57,090 nt of DNA from positions 1 to 57,090 of the forward strand of contig NZ_QWBW01000034.1 in NCBI RefSeq assembly GCF_004117855.1. The letters run 5' to 3'. The translations under genes and the position numbers were made by a program. Source of the DNA: Modicisalibacter coralii (lineage in GTDB: Bacteria; Pseudomonadota; Gammaproteobacteria; Pseudomonadales; Halomonadaceae). The notes below the pieces were generated by a model. That model was given only the letters and a program-made list of their open reading frames with translations. It was not told the origin of the DNA and ran no database searches. Shown piece after piece: positions 28,467-36,549 of this stretch. Position 1 is the stretch's first letter, and each line of letters begins with the position of its first letter.

Positions 28467-29375
28467 ATGAAAGCATTGTTTGTCAGAGAGTTCGAAGGTC
28501 AGAAGATTGCATTTGGACGGGGCGGTTGGTTTAACGCCAGCCAGGCCTCTGCACGGTACGGAAAGGATGTTAGCTCATGGCTATCTTCGCCTGCTGTAAG
28601 TGGGTATATCAATCGCTTGGCAGCGCACTCCGGCAGTAAGCGAACCGGCTATGTATCAAAGTCTCGACAACGCGAGCATGGTGGATATTGGCTGCACCCT
28701 GATTTGGCGGGCATGGTCGGAAGATGGCTGGGTGAGGATATTTCTGAGTGGCTGGATTCCGAGATACAGGCTGTTCAAAAAGTTGGGCGCGAGATTTGCA
28801 GATCCTCGCTTCTGGATAGAGACTGGCTTAACGAATGCTTTCTGTATGACGATGAGACGGGGTTGTTAATTTGGAGAGCGGACAGGCCTGCAAGTCACTT
28901 TTCTTCACCTGCAAGATATCAGTCATGGATAAAGGATACGGCTGGCACGATCGCTGGTTATCCCAGTAGCGATGGGTACTTGCTTATCAAAATAGAGGGT
29001 ACCCGCTTGTACCAGCATCATATTGTATTAGCCATGCATGGTATAAAAGTTCCTTATGACAAGGAAGTGGATCACCTTAACGGCAACAGGTCCGATAACA
29101 GGATGCAAAATCTTCGCGTCGTTTCGCATCTGGTGAATATGCGGAATCGCACAATGCACTCGAACAACACAAGCGGCATTAACGGTGTCAGTCGCATAGG
29201 GGGAAGCCGTCCATGGATGGCCCAGGCAGGACTGAATGGCGGGACGATCATTATAGGTAGGTATCATACTTCCGAAGAAGCAGAAGCCGCTCGGCAAGCA
29301 TGGCAAGATAAAGTCGGCGACTTCACGAAAAGACATGGAAAAAAGTCTTGCGATATTGCGGCATCCATGGTTTGA
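28467..29375 (+). CDS. KilA-N / HNH / AP2-like fusion endonuclease
   Basis: 302 aa in three parts. Residues 1-100 form a KilA-N DNA-binding domain (GWFNASQASARYGKDVSSWL to GYWLHPDLAGMVGRWLGEDI). Residues about 120-235 are an HNH_3 nuclease (YKVPYDKEVDHLNGNRSDNR-like core: PYDKEVDHLNGNRSDNRMQN). Residues 235-290 (NNTSGINGVSRIGGSRPWMA, FHTSEEAEAARQAW-like) resemble an AP2 DNA-binding unit. CCGGAGGTGGT precedes ATG 28467. AT-richer than its neighbours; probably a mobile selfish gene. Confidence 0.78.
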   Translation: MKALFVREFEGQKIAFGRGGWFNASQASARYGKDVSSWLSSPAVSGYINRLAAHSGSKRTGYVSKSRQREHGGYWLHPDLAGMVGRWLGEDISEWLDSEIQAVQKVGREICRSSLLDRDWLNECFLYDDETGLLIWRADRPASHFSSPARYQSWIKDTAGTIAGYPSSDGYLLIKIEGTRLYQHHIVLAMHGIKVPYDKEVDHLNGNRSDNRMQNLRVVSHLVNMRNRTMHSNNTSGINGVSRIGGSRPWMAQAGLNGGTIIIGRYHTSEEAEAARQAWQDKVGDFTKRHGKKSCDIAASMV

Positions 29376-29425
29376 TATGTTCATGCTGGTCGAAGTTTGC
29401 ACTGCCAGCAGTTGATTTATTCAAT

Positions 29426-29450
29426 CGCTCGCCACTCGGCGGGCGTTTTT
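29426..29450 (+). terminator. strong intrinsic terminator
   Basis: CGCTCGCC, ACTC, GGCGGGCG, TTTTT. Follows the KilA-N/HNH gene and could be the site where a Q-like protein allows read-through into lysis and late genes. The 170 bp that follow hold no gene that I can see. Confidence 0.85.
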
Positions 29451-29586
29451 CGTTTATGGCGTCCTGCGAGCCTCGATCCTCGCCCTGGTCGGACGCCACC
29501 CTTTCGGCTCCCGCGCTCTGCACTCCCCCGTCGCGTTCCCGGCGCGGTCGAGCCGATCTATTCCGCCGTCCCAAAGATACGGCATT

Positions 29587-29606
29587 GCCCCTCGTGCGGG
29601 GCTTTC
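29587..29606 (+). terminator. second terminator before the endolysin
   Basis: GCCCC, TCGTGC, GGGGC followed by TTTCTTATT, 20 bp before the endolysin start. Confidence 0.55.
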
Positions 29607-29626
29607 TTATTCATGAGGTACCGCCT

Positions 29627-30169
29627 ATGCCCCGTATCAACCCGCGAGAGGCAGGTGGTGCCAACGTTGCTGCATTCCTCGACATGACGCGCGTGTCGGA
29701 GATTGGGCCGGAGATGATGGCTGCATCAGACAGTGGCTATAACGTCCTCGTCGGCAGTCTGCCCGGTAAGCTCAAGCTGTTCCACGACTACAGCCACCAC
29801 CCTCTCCCGCCAGGCATGGCTATCGAGTATTCGCCCGGACTGTGGAGCACGGCGGCTGGCGGCTATCAGATCCTGTCGCGGTACTGGAAGCATTACCAGA
29901 ACCTGCTCGGGCTGCACGACTTCGGCCCGGTCAATCAGGACCGCTACGCAATCCACATGTTCAAGGAGCGCGGCGCCCTGGATGACATCAAGGCCGGGCT
30001 GATCCGCGACGCCATCGCCAGATGCTCGAATACCTGGGCCAGTTTTCCCGGCGCCGGATACGGACAGCATGAACACCAGATCGAAACGCTGATCGACGCA
30101 TACATCAACGCAGGCGGCTCGCTGCACAGTGACGAGAAGGATTGGTTTGATCGAGTCGTCAAGGTCTGA
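29627..30169 (+). CDS. lambda R-like endolysin (lytic transglycosylase)
   Basis: 180 aa, close to lambda R in length and order: AFLDMTRVSEIGPEMMAASD with the catalytic Glu in VSE, GYNVLVGSLPGKLKLFHDYS, PGLWSTAAGGYQILSRYWKH, LGLHDFGPVNQDRYAIHMFK, RCSNTWASFPGAGYGQHEHQ. No signal peptide, so it needs a holin. It cleaves peptidoglycan glycan strands at lysis. The start at 29627 is the first Met of the fold. Confidence 0.92.
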   Translation: MPRINPREAGGANVAAFLDMTRVSEIGPEMMAASDSGYNVLVGSLPGKLKLFHDYSHHPLPPGMAIEYSPGLWSTAAGGYQILSRYWKHYQNLLGLHDFGPVNQDRYAIHMFKERGALDDIKAGLIRDAIARCSNTWASFPGAGYGQHEHQIETLIDAYINAGGSLHSDEKDWFDRVVKV

Positions 30170-30463
30170 ATGCCTATGGAAACCATCTCAATCACGTTTG
30201 CCTATCTGCAGATACCGCTAGTGATCCTGCTGGCCGCGCACTGCATCAAGGTCCGTCATAACGTCACTGGCTGGGTCAGCAAGGCCATTCTCTCGGTGAT
30301 CGGCTGCTGTGTGTTCTTCCTTGGCTGGCGACTCGCCACAATCGACCTGATTACCGACCCGGTGACGCGGCAAGCGGGCGGGATCGGCATGCAGACCCTG
30401 TTCATCATCGCCATCTATGTCCTGGTCACTGCCATAGGAAGCCTGAGCACCCACAAAAAATAG
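30170..30463 (+). CDS. holin-like membrane protein 1
   Basis: 97 aa with three hydrophobic helices (FAYLQIPLVILLAAHCI, AILSVIGCCVFFLGWRLAT, TLFIIAIYVLVTAIGSL). It begins directly after the endolysin stop. Candidate holin or holin-associated protein by position and topology. Confidence 0.6.
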   Translation: MPMETISITFAYLQIPLVILLAAHCIKVRHNVTGWVSKAILSVIGCCVFFLGWRLATIDLITDPVTRQAGGIGMQTLFIIAIYVLVTAIGSLSTHKK

Positions 30464-30475
30464 GTAGGGCTGCTC

Positions 30476-30796
30476 ATGCTCGACGCGCTTTCTTCGCTGT
30501 GGCAGTTCGTTGCCGACGTGATGCACAACCCGCGTGTCGCGGCCGCTTGTGCGGCGATGATCGTTTCTATTCTGTTTGGCCGGTGGCGGGAGACCCTGCT
30601 GGTTGGATTTCTGGCCTACTGCTTCATCCCCATCTTCATCGCGAACCCGATTTACCCGATGCCCAAGGAGTGGGCGTCCGGTGCTGGAGCCACTATGGCC
30701 GTCATGGGCGTACATGGCATACAGGCTCGCATCGAGCAGCTTGATTTCAAGTTTCTGATCACTGCGGTCATGGATCGCATCAAAGGGAAAAAGTGA
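30476..30796 (+). CDS. holin-like membrane protein 2
   Basis: 106 aa: VAAACAAMIVSILFGRWRET, LLVGFLAYCFIPIFIANPIY, ASGAGATMAVMGVHGIQ, then a basic tail (AVMDRIKGKK). This resembles three-helix phage holins. It shares TGATG with the next gene. Two or three membrane genes in one cassette suggest a holin/antiholin pair. Confidence 0.65.
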   Translation: MLDALSSLWQFVADVMHNPRVAAACAAMIVSILFGRWRETLLVGFLAYCFIPIFIANPIYPMPKEWASGAGATMAVMGVHGIQARIEQLDFKFLITAVMDRIKGKK

Positions 30797-31206
30797 TGCG
30801 TCTCCTGTTCTCCAAGCCAAAATACGTGATTGCCGCCGGCGTAATGACCTTTGCCCTGGCGATCCTCGCCTCTGGTTGGGCGAACACCTACAAGCGTCTG
30901 CAGGACCAGCGCGAGGTGAACGCCAATCAGCGCGAGATAATTCAAGGTCAGATCAAAAGCGGTCAGCGTAAGGATGACATGAACCTTGTGGCGCTCAATG
31001 GTGCGCTGGCTGCGTGGCGATTCCAGCAGGGCGAGTCGGGTGCCTATGAAGCCAAGTGGCTTGATCGCGTCGAAAAGCTCAACAACGCTCGACGCTACAT
31101 CGGATACCTGCGCGGCAAGCTCAAGGGCTGCACAGCCACCACAAACATGCTCGGCGACGAGGGATGGACGGGCAACGCTGACATAAAGCCGGAGGCGAGC
31201 GAATGA
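30796..31206 (+). CDS. putative i-spanin (Rz-like)
   Basis: 136 aa: one N-terminal membrane helix (YVIAAGVMTFALAILASGWA) followed by a long helical, polar periplasmic part (YKRLQDQREVNANQREIIQG). This topology and position fit an inner-membrane spanin. I found no lipobox-bearing Rz1 gene embedded in another frame. Confidence 0.55.
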   Translation: MRLLFSKPKYVIAAGVMTFALAILASGWANTYKRLQDQREVNANQREIIQGQIKSGQRKDDMNLVALNGALAAWRFQQGESGAYEAKWLDRVEKLNNARRYIGYLRGKLKGCTATTNMLGDEGWTGNADIKPEASE

Positions 31207-31661
31207 TGGGCATCATCGAAAAAGCCTTGGGCGCCCTCACTGGCCCCGTTTTCGACGTGATCGACCAAGCGGTGACGGATAAAGACGAGGCCAACCGGCT
31301 GAAGCAACAGATCCAGTCGCAGCTTATCGACTCCGAAGACTCGGCGGTCAAGGCGCGGATGCAGATCATCCTAGCTGAAGCGACAGGGGAAAGCTGGGCA
31401 CAGCGGAACTGGCGCCCCGTCCTGATGCTCGTGATCGTTGCCATCGTGGCGAACAACTATCTGATCGCTCCCTACCTTGGCGCGATGTTCGGCGTCGGTC
31501 TGATGCTTGACCTGCCCAGCAGCCTGTGGGATCTCATGACGCTGGGCGTTGGTGGGTACATAGCGTCGAGAGGCGTGGAAAAGAGCATTGATAAATGGAG
31601 CAATGCCAAAGCGAGCCAGGCTACAGCTAGCTTTTATCAGTCTGTTGAAAAAAAGAAATAA
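31203..31661 (+). CDS. 3TM-type holin with replaced C-terminus
   Basis: 152 aa of the DUF3154/3TM holin type: a helical amphipathic N-terminus (GIIEKALGALTGPVFDVIDQ), ESWAQRNWRPVLMLVIVAIV, LIAPYLGAMFGVGLMLDLP, SLWDLMTLGVGGYIASR. After GGYIASR the protein ends in GVEKSIDKWSNAKASQ and more, whereas a better family-like ending, RSGEKITRN, lies 635 bp downstream beyond an endonuclease gene. Confidence 0.72.
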   Translation: MMGIIEKALGALTGPVFDVIDQAVTDKDEANRLKQQIQSQLIDSEDSAVKARMQIILAEATGESWAQRNWRPVLMLVIVAIVANNYLIAPYLGAMFGVGLMLDLPSSLWDLMTLGVGGYIASRGVEKSIDKWSNAKASQATASFYQSVEKKK

Positions 31662-31722
31662 CACACTGTACCAATGATTTTTCTCTCTATATACTCCTAG
31701 GAGGCTATGGGGAGAAAATAGC

Positions 31723-32295
31723 ATGTCATGCACAATTGAAGGTTGCTCTAATCCGCTGTATGTCAAGAAGCGTGGCTTGTGCCTAGCGCATTACCTTCGG
31801 TGGTATAAGTATGGGGACCCAGAGTTCTTTCCTGAGCCACGCAGAGGATCAGATGCCCCGTCCTATAAGCATGGTGCGTGGGGAAAGCCTGTGTTCGGCA
31901 TTTGGAAGCACATGATTTCTCGATGCTACAACCCTGCTAACCAGTCCTATCAGCGGTACGGGGCGCGAGGTATCAAAGTCTGTGAGCGTTGGCGAGATGA
32001 TTACTTTGCGTTTGAGGCTGATATGGGGCCTCGCCCGGAAGGCATGAGCATTGACCGAATAGACAATGATAGGGGTTATGAGCCGGGCAATTGTCGATGG
32101 GCTACTGATGAAACACAGGGCCGCAACAGGCGTTGTGTGAAGCTCACCAAGGAGAAGGCTGACGAGATGCGCGATCTGCCGCGACGGGCTAAGAATGGTC
32201 GCGGTCCCGGCTACTCGAAAGCAGAGATAGCGGAGATGTATGGCGTATCTGTTGCGACGGTCAAGAAGGTGTTGTCAGGCGATTACTGGAAGTAA
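31723..32295 (+). CDS. HNH-like homing endonuclease inserted in the holin gene
   Basis: 190 aa. An N-terminal Cys knuckle (CTIEGCSNPLYVKKRGLCLA), then the mobile-phage pattern MISRCYNPANQSYQRYGARG, IKVCERWRDDYFAFEADMG, GMSIDRIDNDRGYEPGNCRW and TDETQGRNRR; a C-terminal HTH (YSKAEIAEMYGVSVATVKKV) probably helps target DNA. It has its own SD (AGGAGG and GGGAG upstream) and a possible -10 (TATATA), so it can be expressed independently. Confidence 0.82.
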   Translation: MSCTIEGCSNPLYVKKRGLCLAHYLRWYKYGDPEFFPEPRRGSDAPSYKHGAWGKPVFGIWKHMISRCYNPANQSYQRYGARGIKVCERWRDDYFAFEADMGPRPEGMSIDRIDNDRGYEPGNCRWATDETQGRNRRCVKLTKEKADEMRDLPRRAKNGRGPGYSKAEIAEMYGVSVATVKKVLSGDYWK

Positions 32296-32296
32296 T

Positions 32297-32365
32297 CGGT
32301 CTGGCGAGAAGATCACCCGCAACGTGACTGGCAAGGGCTTCATGGCTGCGGTGAAGAAGCAATGA
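32297..32365 (+). pseudogene. displaced C-terminal remnant of the holin gene
   Basis: RSGEKITRNVTGKGFMAAVK then KQ and stop. It begins two bases after the endonuclease stop, has no start codon, and continues logically from GGYIASR of the holin at 31203-31661. Its TGA overlaps the next ATG (ATGA at 32362), as expected if this was the original end of the holin gene. Confidence 0.7.
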
Positions 32366-32490
32366 GACCCCTCGCCGCCTGGATGCTCTCTCGCTACCTC
32401 GTCTGCCTGTTCGTCGCCTCGCTGATATGGGAGCGGATCTATGGAGTTCACCCTGGAAGGCATAAAGCGAGAGATGGAGAGGATTGTTGA
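32362..32490 (+). CDS. 42-aa membrane peptide
   Basis: MRPLAAWMLSRYLVCLFVAS then LIWERIYGVHPGRHKARDGE. One hydrophobic helix. Coupled to the holin remnant (ATGA); overlaps the next gene by 50 bp. Its translation may have dropped when the endonuclege insertion uncoupled it from the holin. Confidence 0.5.
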   Translation: MRPLAAWMLSRYLVCLFVASLIWERIYGVHPGRHKARDGEDC

Positions 32491-32626
32491 AGAAGCCAAG
32501 AACCATGATCGGGTCCGGGTGATCGGCTATGCGACGATTTGCTTCGACTGGGATATAGATGAGCGTGAGGCCAGGCGCATTCGTCACTCGGTCAAGCGTG
32601 CAATCCAAAGTTGCCGCCGAGGATAG
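32441..32626 (+). CDS. 61-aa hypothetical protein
   Basis: MEFTLEGIKREMERIVEEAK then a beta-helix pattern (RVRVIGYATICFDWDIDERE, ARRIRHSVKRAI). GGGAGCGGATCT precedes the ATG. Function unknown. Confidence 0.6.
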   Translation: MEFTLEGIKREMERIVEEAKNHDRVRVIGYATICFDWDIDEREARRIRHSVKRAIQSCRRG

Positions 32627-32629
32627 CCC

Positions 32630-32785
32630 ATGTCCGACCACCTTCTGTGGTATCCCATCGGCCCGATCATCTGCGACGGCATGACCATCGCTGAGCGCAT
32701 CGAGCAGCGGATAGGGGATGTGGCGTTCGAGATGCTGTTCGAGTGCGAGTGTGTGGGCGAGATCGAGTGTGACGTATTCGACTGA
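32630..32785 (+). CDS. 51-aa acidic protein
   Basis: MSDHLLWYPIGPIICDGMTI then AERIEQRIGDVAFEMLFECE, ending CVGEIECDVFD. Three nt after the previous stop. Function unknown. The 119 bp after it hold no gene that I can see. Confidence 0.5.
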   Translation: MSDHLLWYPIGPIICDGMTIAERIEQRIGDVAFEMLFECECVGEIECDVFD

Positions 32786-32904
32786 ACACAAACCAGCCGC
32801 TGGGGGTGATCCTACGGCTACTCAACGACGGACGCTGTGAAGCGCTGCACTCCGTACGAGCCGTCTGAGAAAGCTCAGGCGGTCCCTATTCGATGAGGTG
32901 ACGT

Positions 32905-33159
32905 ATGCAGCACATACATTACTGCAACGGCCCCGACCTGCCCGATTTCCCGGATGACGTGCAGCCAAAGGACGTGAATATTTGGCTGCACGACAGCGGC
33001 ATGGTGGCAACGCACGACTACGCATGCCCGGTGTGCCGCAGCGAAAGCGCCGTCCTGAGCCTGCATAACGGCCTATTCCAGCCGTGCTGGGAATGTCAGG
33101 ACAAAGGGTATCGTCTGATCAAGAAAGATCAGCGCAAGTGGTGGCAGAAGTTGCTGTGA
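32905..33159 (+). CDS. zinc-ribbon phage protein
   Basis: 84 aa: an acidic N-terminus (GPDLPDFPDDVQPKDVNIWL), then YACPVCRSESAVLSLHNG and QPCWECQDKGYRL give two CxxC pairs. Immediately before the terminase genes. Function unknown; it could bind DNA. Confidence 0.6.
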   Translation: MQHIHYCNGPDLPDFPDDVQPKDVNIWLHDSGMVATHDYACPVCRSESAVLSLHNGLFQPCWECQDKGYRLIKKDQRKWWQKLL

Positions 33160-33236
33160 ATATTCGATGAGCCGCCCCGCGCGGCCATCTCAATGCGCTG
33201 AGTGCGTATCGAGATGAAATACAACGAGAGATAGCT

Positions 33237-33713
33237 ATGACGAACACGACTGCGGAGGCGGTCGAGCTGACCCCTAAGCAGTCTCGATTCGTCGATGAGT
33301 ACCTGATTGACCTGAACGCCACTCAGGCGGCTATCCGGGCCGGATACAGCGAGAAGACGGCATATGCCCAAGGGCAGCGACTGTTGAAGAATGCTGAGAT
33401 TGCCGCCCAGGTACAGAAGGCGATGGATGCCAGGGGTGAGCGCACTCAGATCGACGCTGATTTCGTGCTTCAGGGTATCGCCCGAAACATCGCCCGCTGT
33501 GAGCAAGGCGCGCCCGTGCTAGATCGTTCAGGTGAGTACGTGATGGTCGAAGGCCCCGATGGGCAAACCGCTCCGATGTGGAAGTACGACGCCGGCAACG
33601 CCCTCAAGGGCTATGAGCTATTGGGCAAGCACCTGAAGCTGTTCACGGACAAGACCGAGCACTCCGGCGAGATCAAGACCACCGCCCCGACGATCAACAT
33701 CACGAGGGAATGA
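33237..33713 (+). CDS. terS: terminase small subunit
   Basis: 158 aa of the terminase_2 type: ELTPKQSRFVDEYLIDLNAT, QAAIRAGYSEKTAYAQGQRL, LKNAEIAAQVQKAMDAR. It recognises the packaging site and loads the large subunit, encoded next (overlap ATGA). Weak SD GAGAGATAG. Confidence 0.9.
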   Translation: MTNTTAEAVELTPKQSRFVDEYLIDLNATQAAIRAGYSEKTAYAQGQRLLKNAEIAAQVQKAMDARGERTQIDADFVLQGIARNIARCEQGAPVLDRSGEYVMVEGPDGQTAPMWKYDAGNALKGYELLGKHLKLFTDKTEHSGEIKTTAPTINITRE

Positions 33714-35167
33714 TGAGCGACGACGCTGCCCTGAACGTTCGGCTGCACAAGCGTCAGGGGGAAGCGTTCGACTCGGAAGCCACGGAGATCCTGTACGGCG
33801 GCGCTGCCGGGGGCGGCAAATCACACCTGATGCGTGTGGCCGCCATTATCTGGTGTGCTGAGATACCGGGCCTGATGGTCTACATCTTCCGCCGCCTCTC
33901 TGACGATCTGGAGAAGAACCACCTTTACGGCCCCGGCGGCTTCTTCGAGCTGCTGGCTCCGTGGTTCAAGACGGGGTGGGCGAAGTACAACGGCTCCAAG
34001 CACTACATCGAGTTCTGGAACGGCTCACGCATCTTCCTGAGCCACTGCCAGCATGAGAAGGACAAGTTCAAGTACCAGGGCGCGGAGATCCATGTTTTGC
34101 TCGTCGATGAGCTTACCCATTTCACCGAGAGCATTTATCGCTACCTCCGTGGTCGTCTTCGTCTAGGCGCGCTCGATGTCCCCGATAAGTACAAAGGGGG
34201 ATTCCCTCGTGCTATCTGTGGGTCGAATCCCGGCGGCGTCGGCCACAACTGGGTCAAGTACGCCTTTGTCGATGCGGCGCGTCCCATGGAGATCCACCGG
34301 GCAGCCAAATCAGATGGTGGCATGCTTCGCCAGTACATCCCGGCCCGGCTGGACGATAACCCGTCGCTGCTGAGCAATGACCCCGACTACATCGACCGCC
34401 TGGAAGGGCTAGGTAACCCGGCGCTCGTCAGGGCGATGAAGGACGGTGACTGGAACATCGTCTCGGGCGGTGCCTTCGATGACATCTGGAACGAGTCACG
34501 CCATGTGGTGCCGCGCTTTGCCGTTCCGGCTAGCTGGTACGTGGATCGCTCGTTCGACTGGGGCTCAACGCACCCGTTCTCCGTGCTGTGGCACGCCGAG
34601 GCAGACGGCTCAGAGGTGACGTTGGAGGATGGCCGCACCTTCTGCCCGCCCAAAGGGTCGATCATCGTCTGCCATGAATGGTACGGCGCCAAGGGACCGA
34701 ACGAAGGCATGAAGCTGTCCGCCCCGGAGATCGCGCAAGGCATCAAGGAGCGCGAAGAGTCGCTGCGCATGGGTAAGTGGCTGCCCGGTCAGGTCAAGCC
34801 CGGCCCTGCTGACAACCAGATCAGCAACGTCAACGAGTCTGGCAGCGATAGCGTGGCCAGGAAGATGGAGTCGGAAGGCATCAAGTGGACGGAGTCGGAC
34901 AAGAAGCCCGGTTCTCGCGTGAACGGCCTTGAGCTGATACGCACCCGCCTGAAGGAAGCCGCCAAGGAAGCCCCCGAGGATCCGGCGCTCTACTTCATGG
35001 ATCACTGCCGCAACATCATCTCGCACCTGCCCGTGCTGCCCCGGAGTGAGCGCAACCCCGACGACATCGACACCACGGCAGAAGATCACGATTACGACGC
35101 TCTGCGCTACAGGGTGCTGAACCGCCGCGCTAAAGCCGGCATGAGACGACTCGGAGGACTCGCGTAA
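33713..35167 (+). CDS. terL: terminase large subunit
   Basis: 484 aa packaging motor. Walker A GGAAGGGKSH, Walker B VLLVDELTH, then the nuclease domain with the first Asp in RSFDWGSTHPF and DHDYDALRYRVLNRR near the C-terminus. It translocates DNA into the prohead and cuts it. The second of two ATG codons suits the SD (GAGGGA) better. Confidence 0.94.
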   Translation: MSDDAALNVRLHKRQGEAFDSEATEILYGGAAGGGKSHLMRVAAIIWCAEIPGLMVYIFRRLSDDLEKNHLYGPGGFFELLAPWFKTGWAKYNGSKHYIEFWNGSRIFLSHCQHEKDKFKYQGAEIHVLLVDELTHFTESIYRYLRGRLRLGALDVPDKYKGGFPRAICGSNPGGVGHNWVKYAFVDAARPMEIHRAAKSDGGMLRQYIPARLDDNPSLLSNDPDYIDRLEGLGNPALVRAMKDGDWNIVSGGAFDDIWNESRHVVPRFAVPASWYVDRSFDWGSTHPFSVLWHAEADGSEVTLEDGRTFCPPKGSIIVCHEWYGAKGPNEGMKLSAPEIAQGIKEREESLRMGKWLPGQVKPGPADNQISNVNESGSDSVARKMESEGIKWTESDKKPGSRVNGLELIRTRLKEAAKEAPEDPALYFMDHCRNIISHLPVLPRSERNPDDIDTTAEDHDYDALRYRVLNRRAKAGMRRLGGLA

Positions 35168-36549
35168 TGGCGGTGACCGCAACACATAGTCAATACGCCG
35201 CCATGAGCGACGACTGGCAGATGATGGAGGATGCCCTGGCTGGCCCGCGCACGGTCAAGCTCAATGGCGTCACCTACCTGCCCAAGACCTCGGGCATGAT
35301 CGAGGCGGAGTCGCTGGCCGGCACTGACCAGAGCCCGCTGACCAAGGAAGACGCCGAGAAGCTCTATCGGTCGTACAAAGAGCGCGCCGAATACCCCATG
35401 TGGGTCAAGGACAGCCTGCGCACCATGGTTGGTCTCGTGTCTCGCCAGGAGCCGGAAATCGCCCTGCCCGACAAGATGTCCGGCATCGAGGAGAACGCCA
35501 CGGCGGATGGCTTCGGGCTCAAGGAGTTGTTCCTGCGGGTGGTGATCGCCAACCTGACCAAGGGACGCAAGCCGTTGCTCGGCGAGTTCGACGAATTCGG
35601 CAAGCCCTACATCGCCACCTACACCGCCGAGACGGCTATCAACTGGCGCGCAGAGAGTGTTAACGGGCGGCAGGACCTGATTCTAGCTGTCCTCAAGGAG
35701 CAACGCCTACGCGAAGGCTCCGACGAGTTCGATCCGCAGTATGACGACGTGTACCGGGTGCTCGACCTGTTCGAGGGCCGCTACCGCGTGCGTCTGCTCA
35801 AGGCGAGCGGTGAGCAGATCGGCGACGACGATTTCCCAGGCTTCACCAACAAGCCCCTAGACTTCATCCCGCTGGTGTTCGCTGGCTCGACCGACAACAG
35901 CGTAGCCGTGGACGAGATCCCGCTGCTCACCATGGCCCAGTCGGCGATCAAGTATTACCAGCTCTCGGCGGACTACTATCAGTCGCTGCACTATTGTGCG
36001 CACCCGCAGCCTGTGATAACGGGGATCAAGTCTGATGAGGATCTCCGTGTCACTGGCCCTATGGCGGCCTGGACTTTAGAAGATCCTCAGGCAGACGCTA
36101 AATACTTGGAGTTTACTGGGTCTGGCGTTGAGGCGACCCGCATCGCGATGCAGGACGCCCGCAACGCCGCCGCCGAGGCCGGCGCCAAGGTGCTGGATAC
36201 CGGATCCCAGGAGTCGGGAGACGCCCGCATTGCCCGGCAGAACGATCAGCACAGCTCGCTCTACAGCGTGTGCGTCACGTCGGCTCAGGCTATCGAACAG
36301 GTGCTGCAATACATCGCTATCTGGGTCGGCGCCAATCCCGATGATGTGGTCTTCAAGGTCGAGCCGAAATTTAGCCAGACCGACATCGACGCGGCGATGC
36401 TCACCATCCTGCACAACATCGTCATGGCCGGCTCCGCCCCACGTGAAGTCCTCTACGATGCCCTGCGCAAGATGGGCTTCACCGAAGAAAGCGACGAGGA
36501 GCTGGACGCCAAGATTGAGGCTGGCGTGATGCCGCAACAGGTGGCCTGA
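35167..36549 (+). CDS. portal protein (DUF4055 type)
   Basis: 460 aa, following terL directly (TAATG). EYPMWVKDSLRTMVGLVSRQ, FGLKELFLRVVIANLTKGRK, GYKYYQLSADYYQSLHYCAH-like helical wing and a C-terminal stem are as in DUF4055 portals. It forms the dodecameric channel at one capsid vertex. Confidence rests on position plus overall pattern. Confidence 0.85.
   Translation: MAVTATHSQYAAMSDDWQMMEDALAGPRTVKLNGVTYLPKTSGMIEAESLAGTDQSPLTKEDAEKLYRSYKERAEYPMWVKDSLRTMVGLVSRQEPEIALPDKMSGIEENATADGFGLKELFLRVVIANLTKGRKPLLGEFDEFGKPYIATYTAETAINWRAESVNGRQDLILAVLKEQRLREGSDEFDPQYDDVYRVLDLFEGRYRVRLLKASGEQIGDDDFPGFTNKPLDFIPLVFAGSTDNSVAVDEIPLLTMAQSAIKYYQLSADYYQSLHYCAHPQPVITGIKSDEDLRVTGPMAAWTLEDPQADAKYLEFTGSGVEATRIAMQDARNAAAEAGAKVLDTGSQESGDARIARQNDQHSSLYSVCVTSAQAIEQVLQYIAIWVGANPDDVVFKVEPKFSQTDIDAAMLTILHNIVMAGSAPREVLYDALRKMGFTEESDEELDAKIEAGVMPQQVA

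Noticed and set aside
30986-31186. Embedded Rz1-type lipoprotein gene in another frame of the i-spanin candidate
   Set aside because: The open frame has no signal sequence or lipobox.
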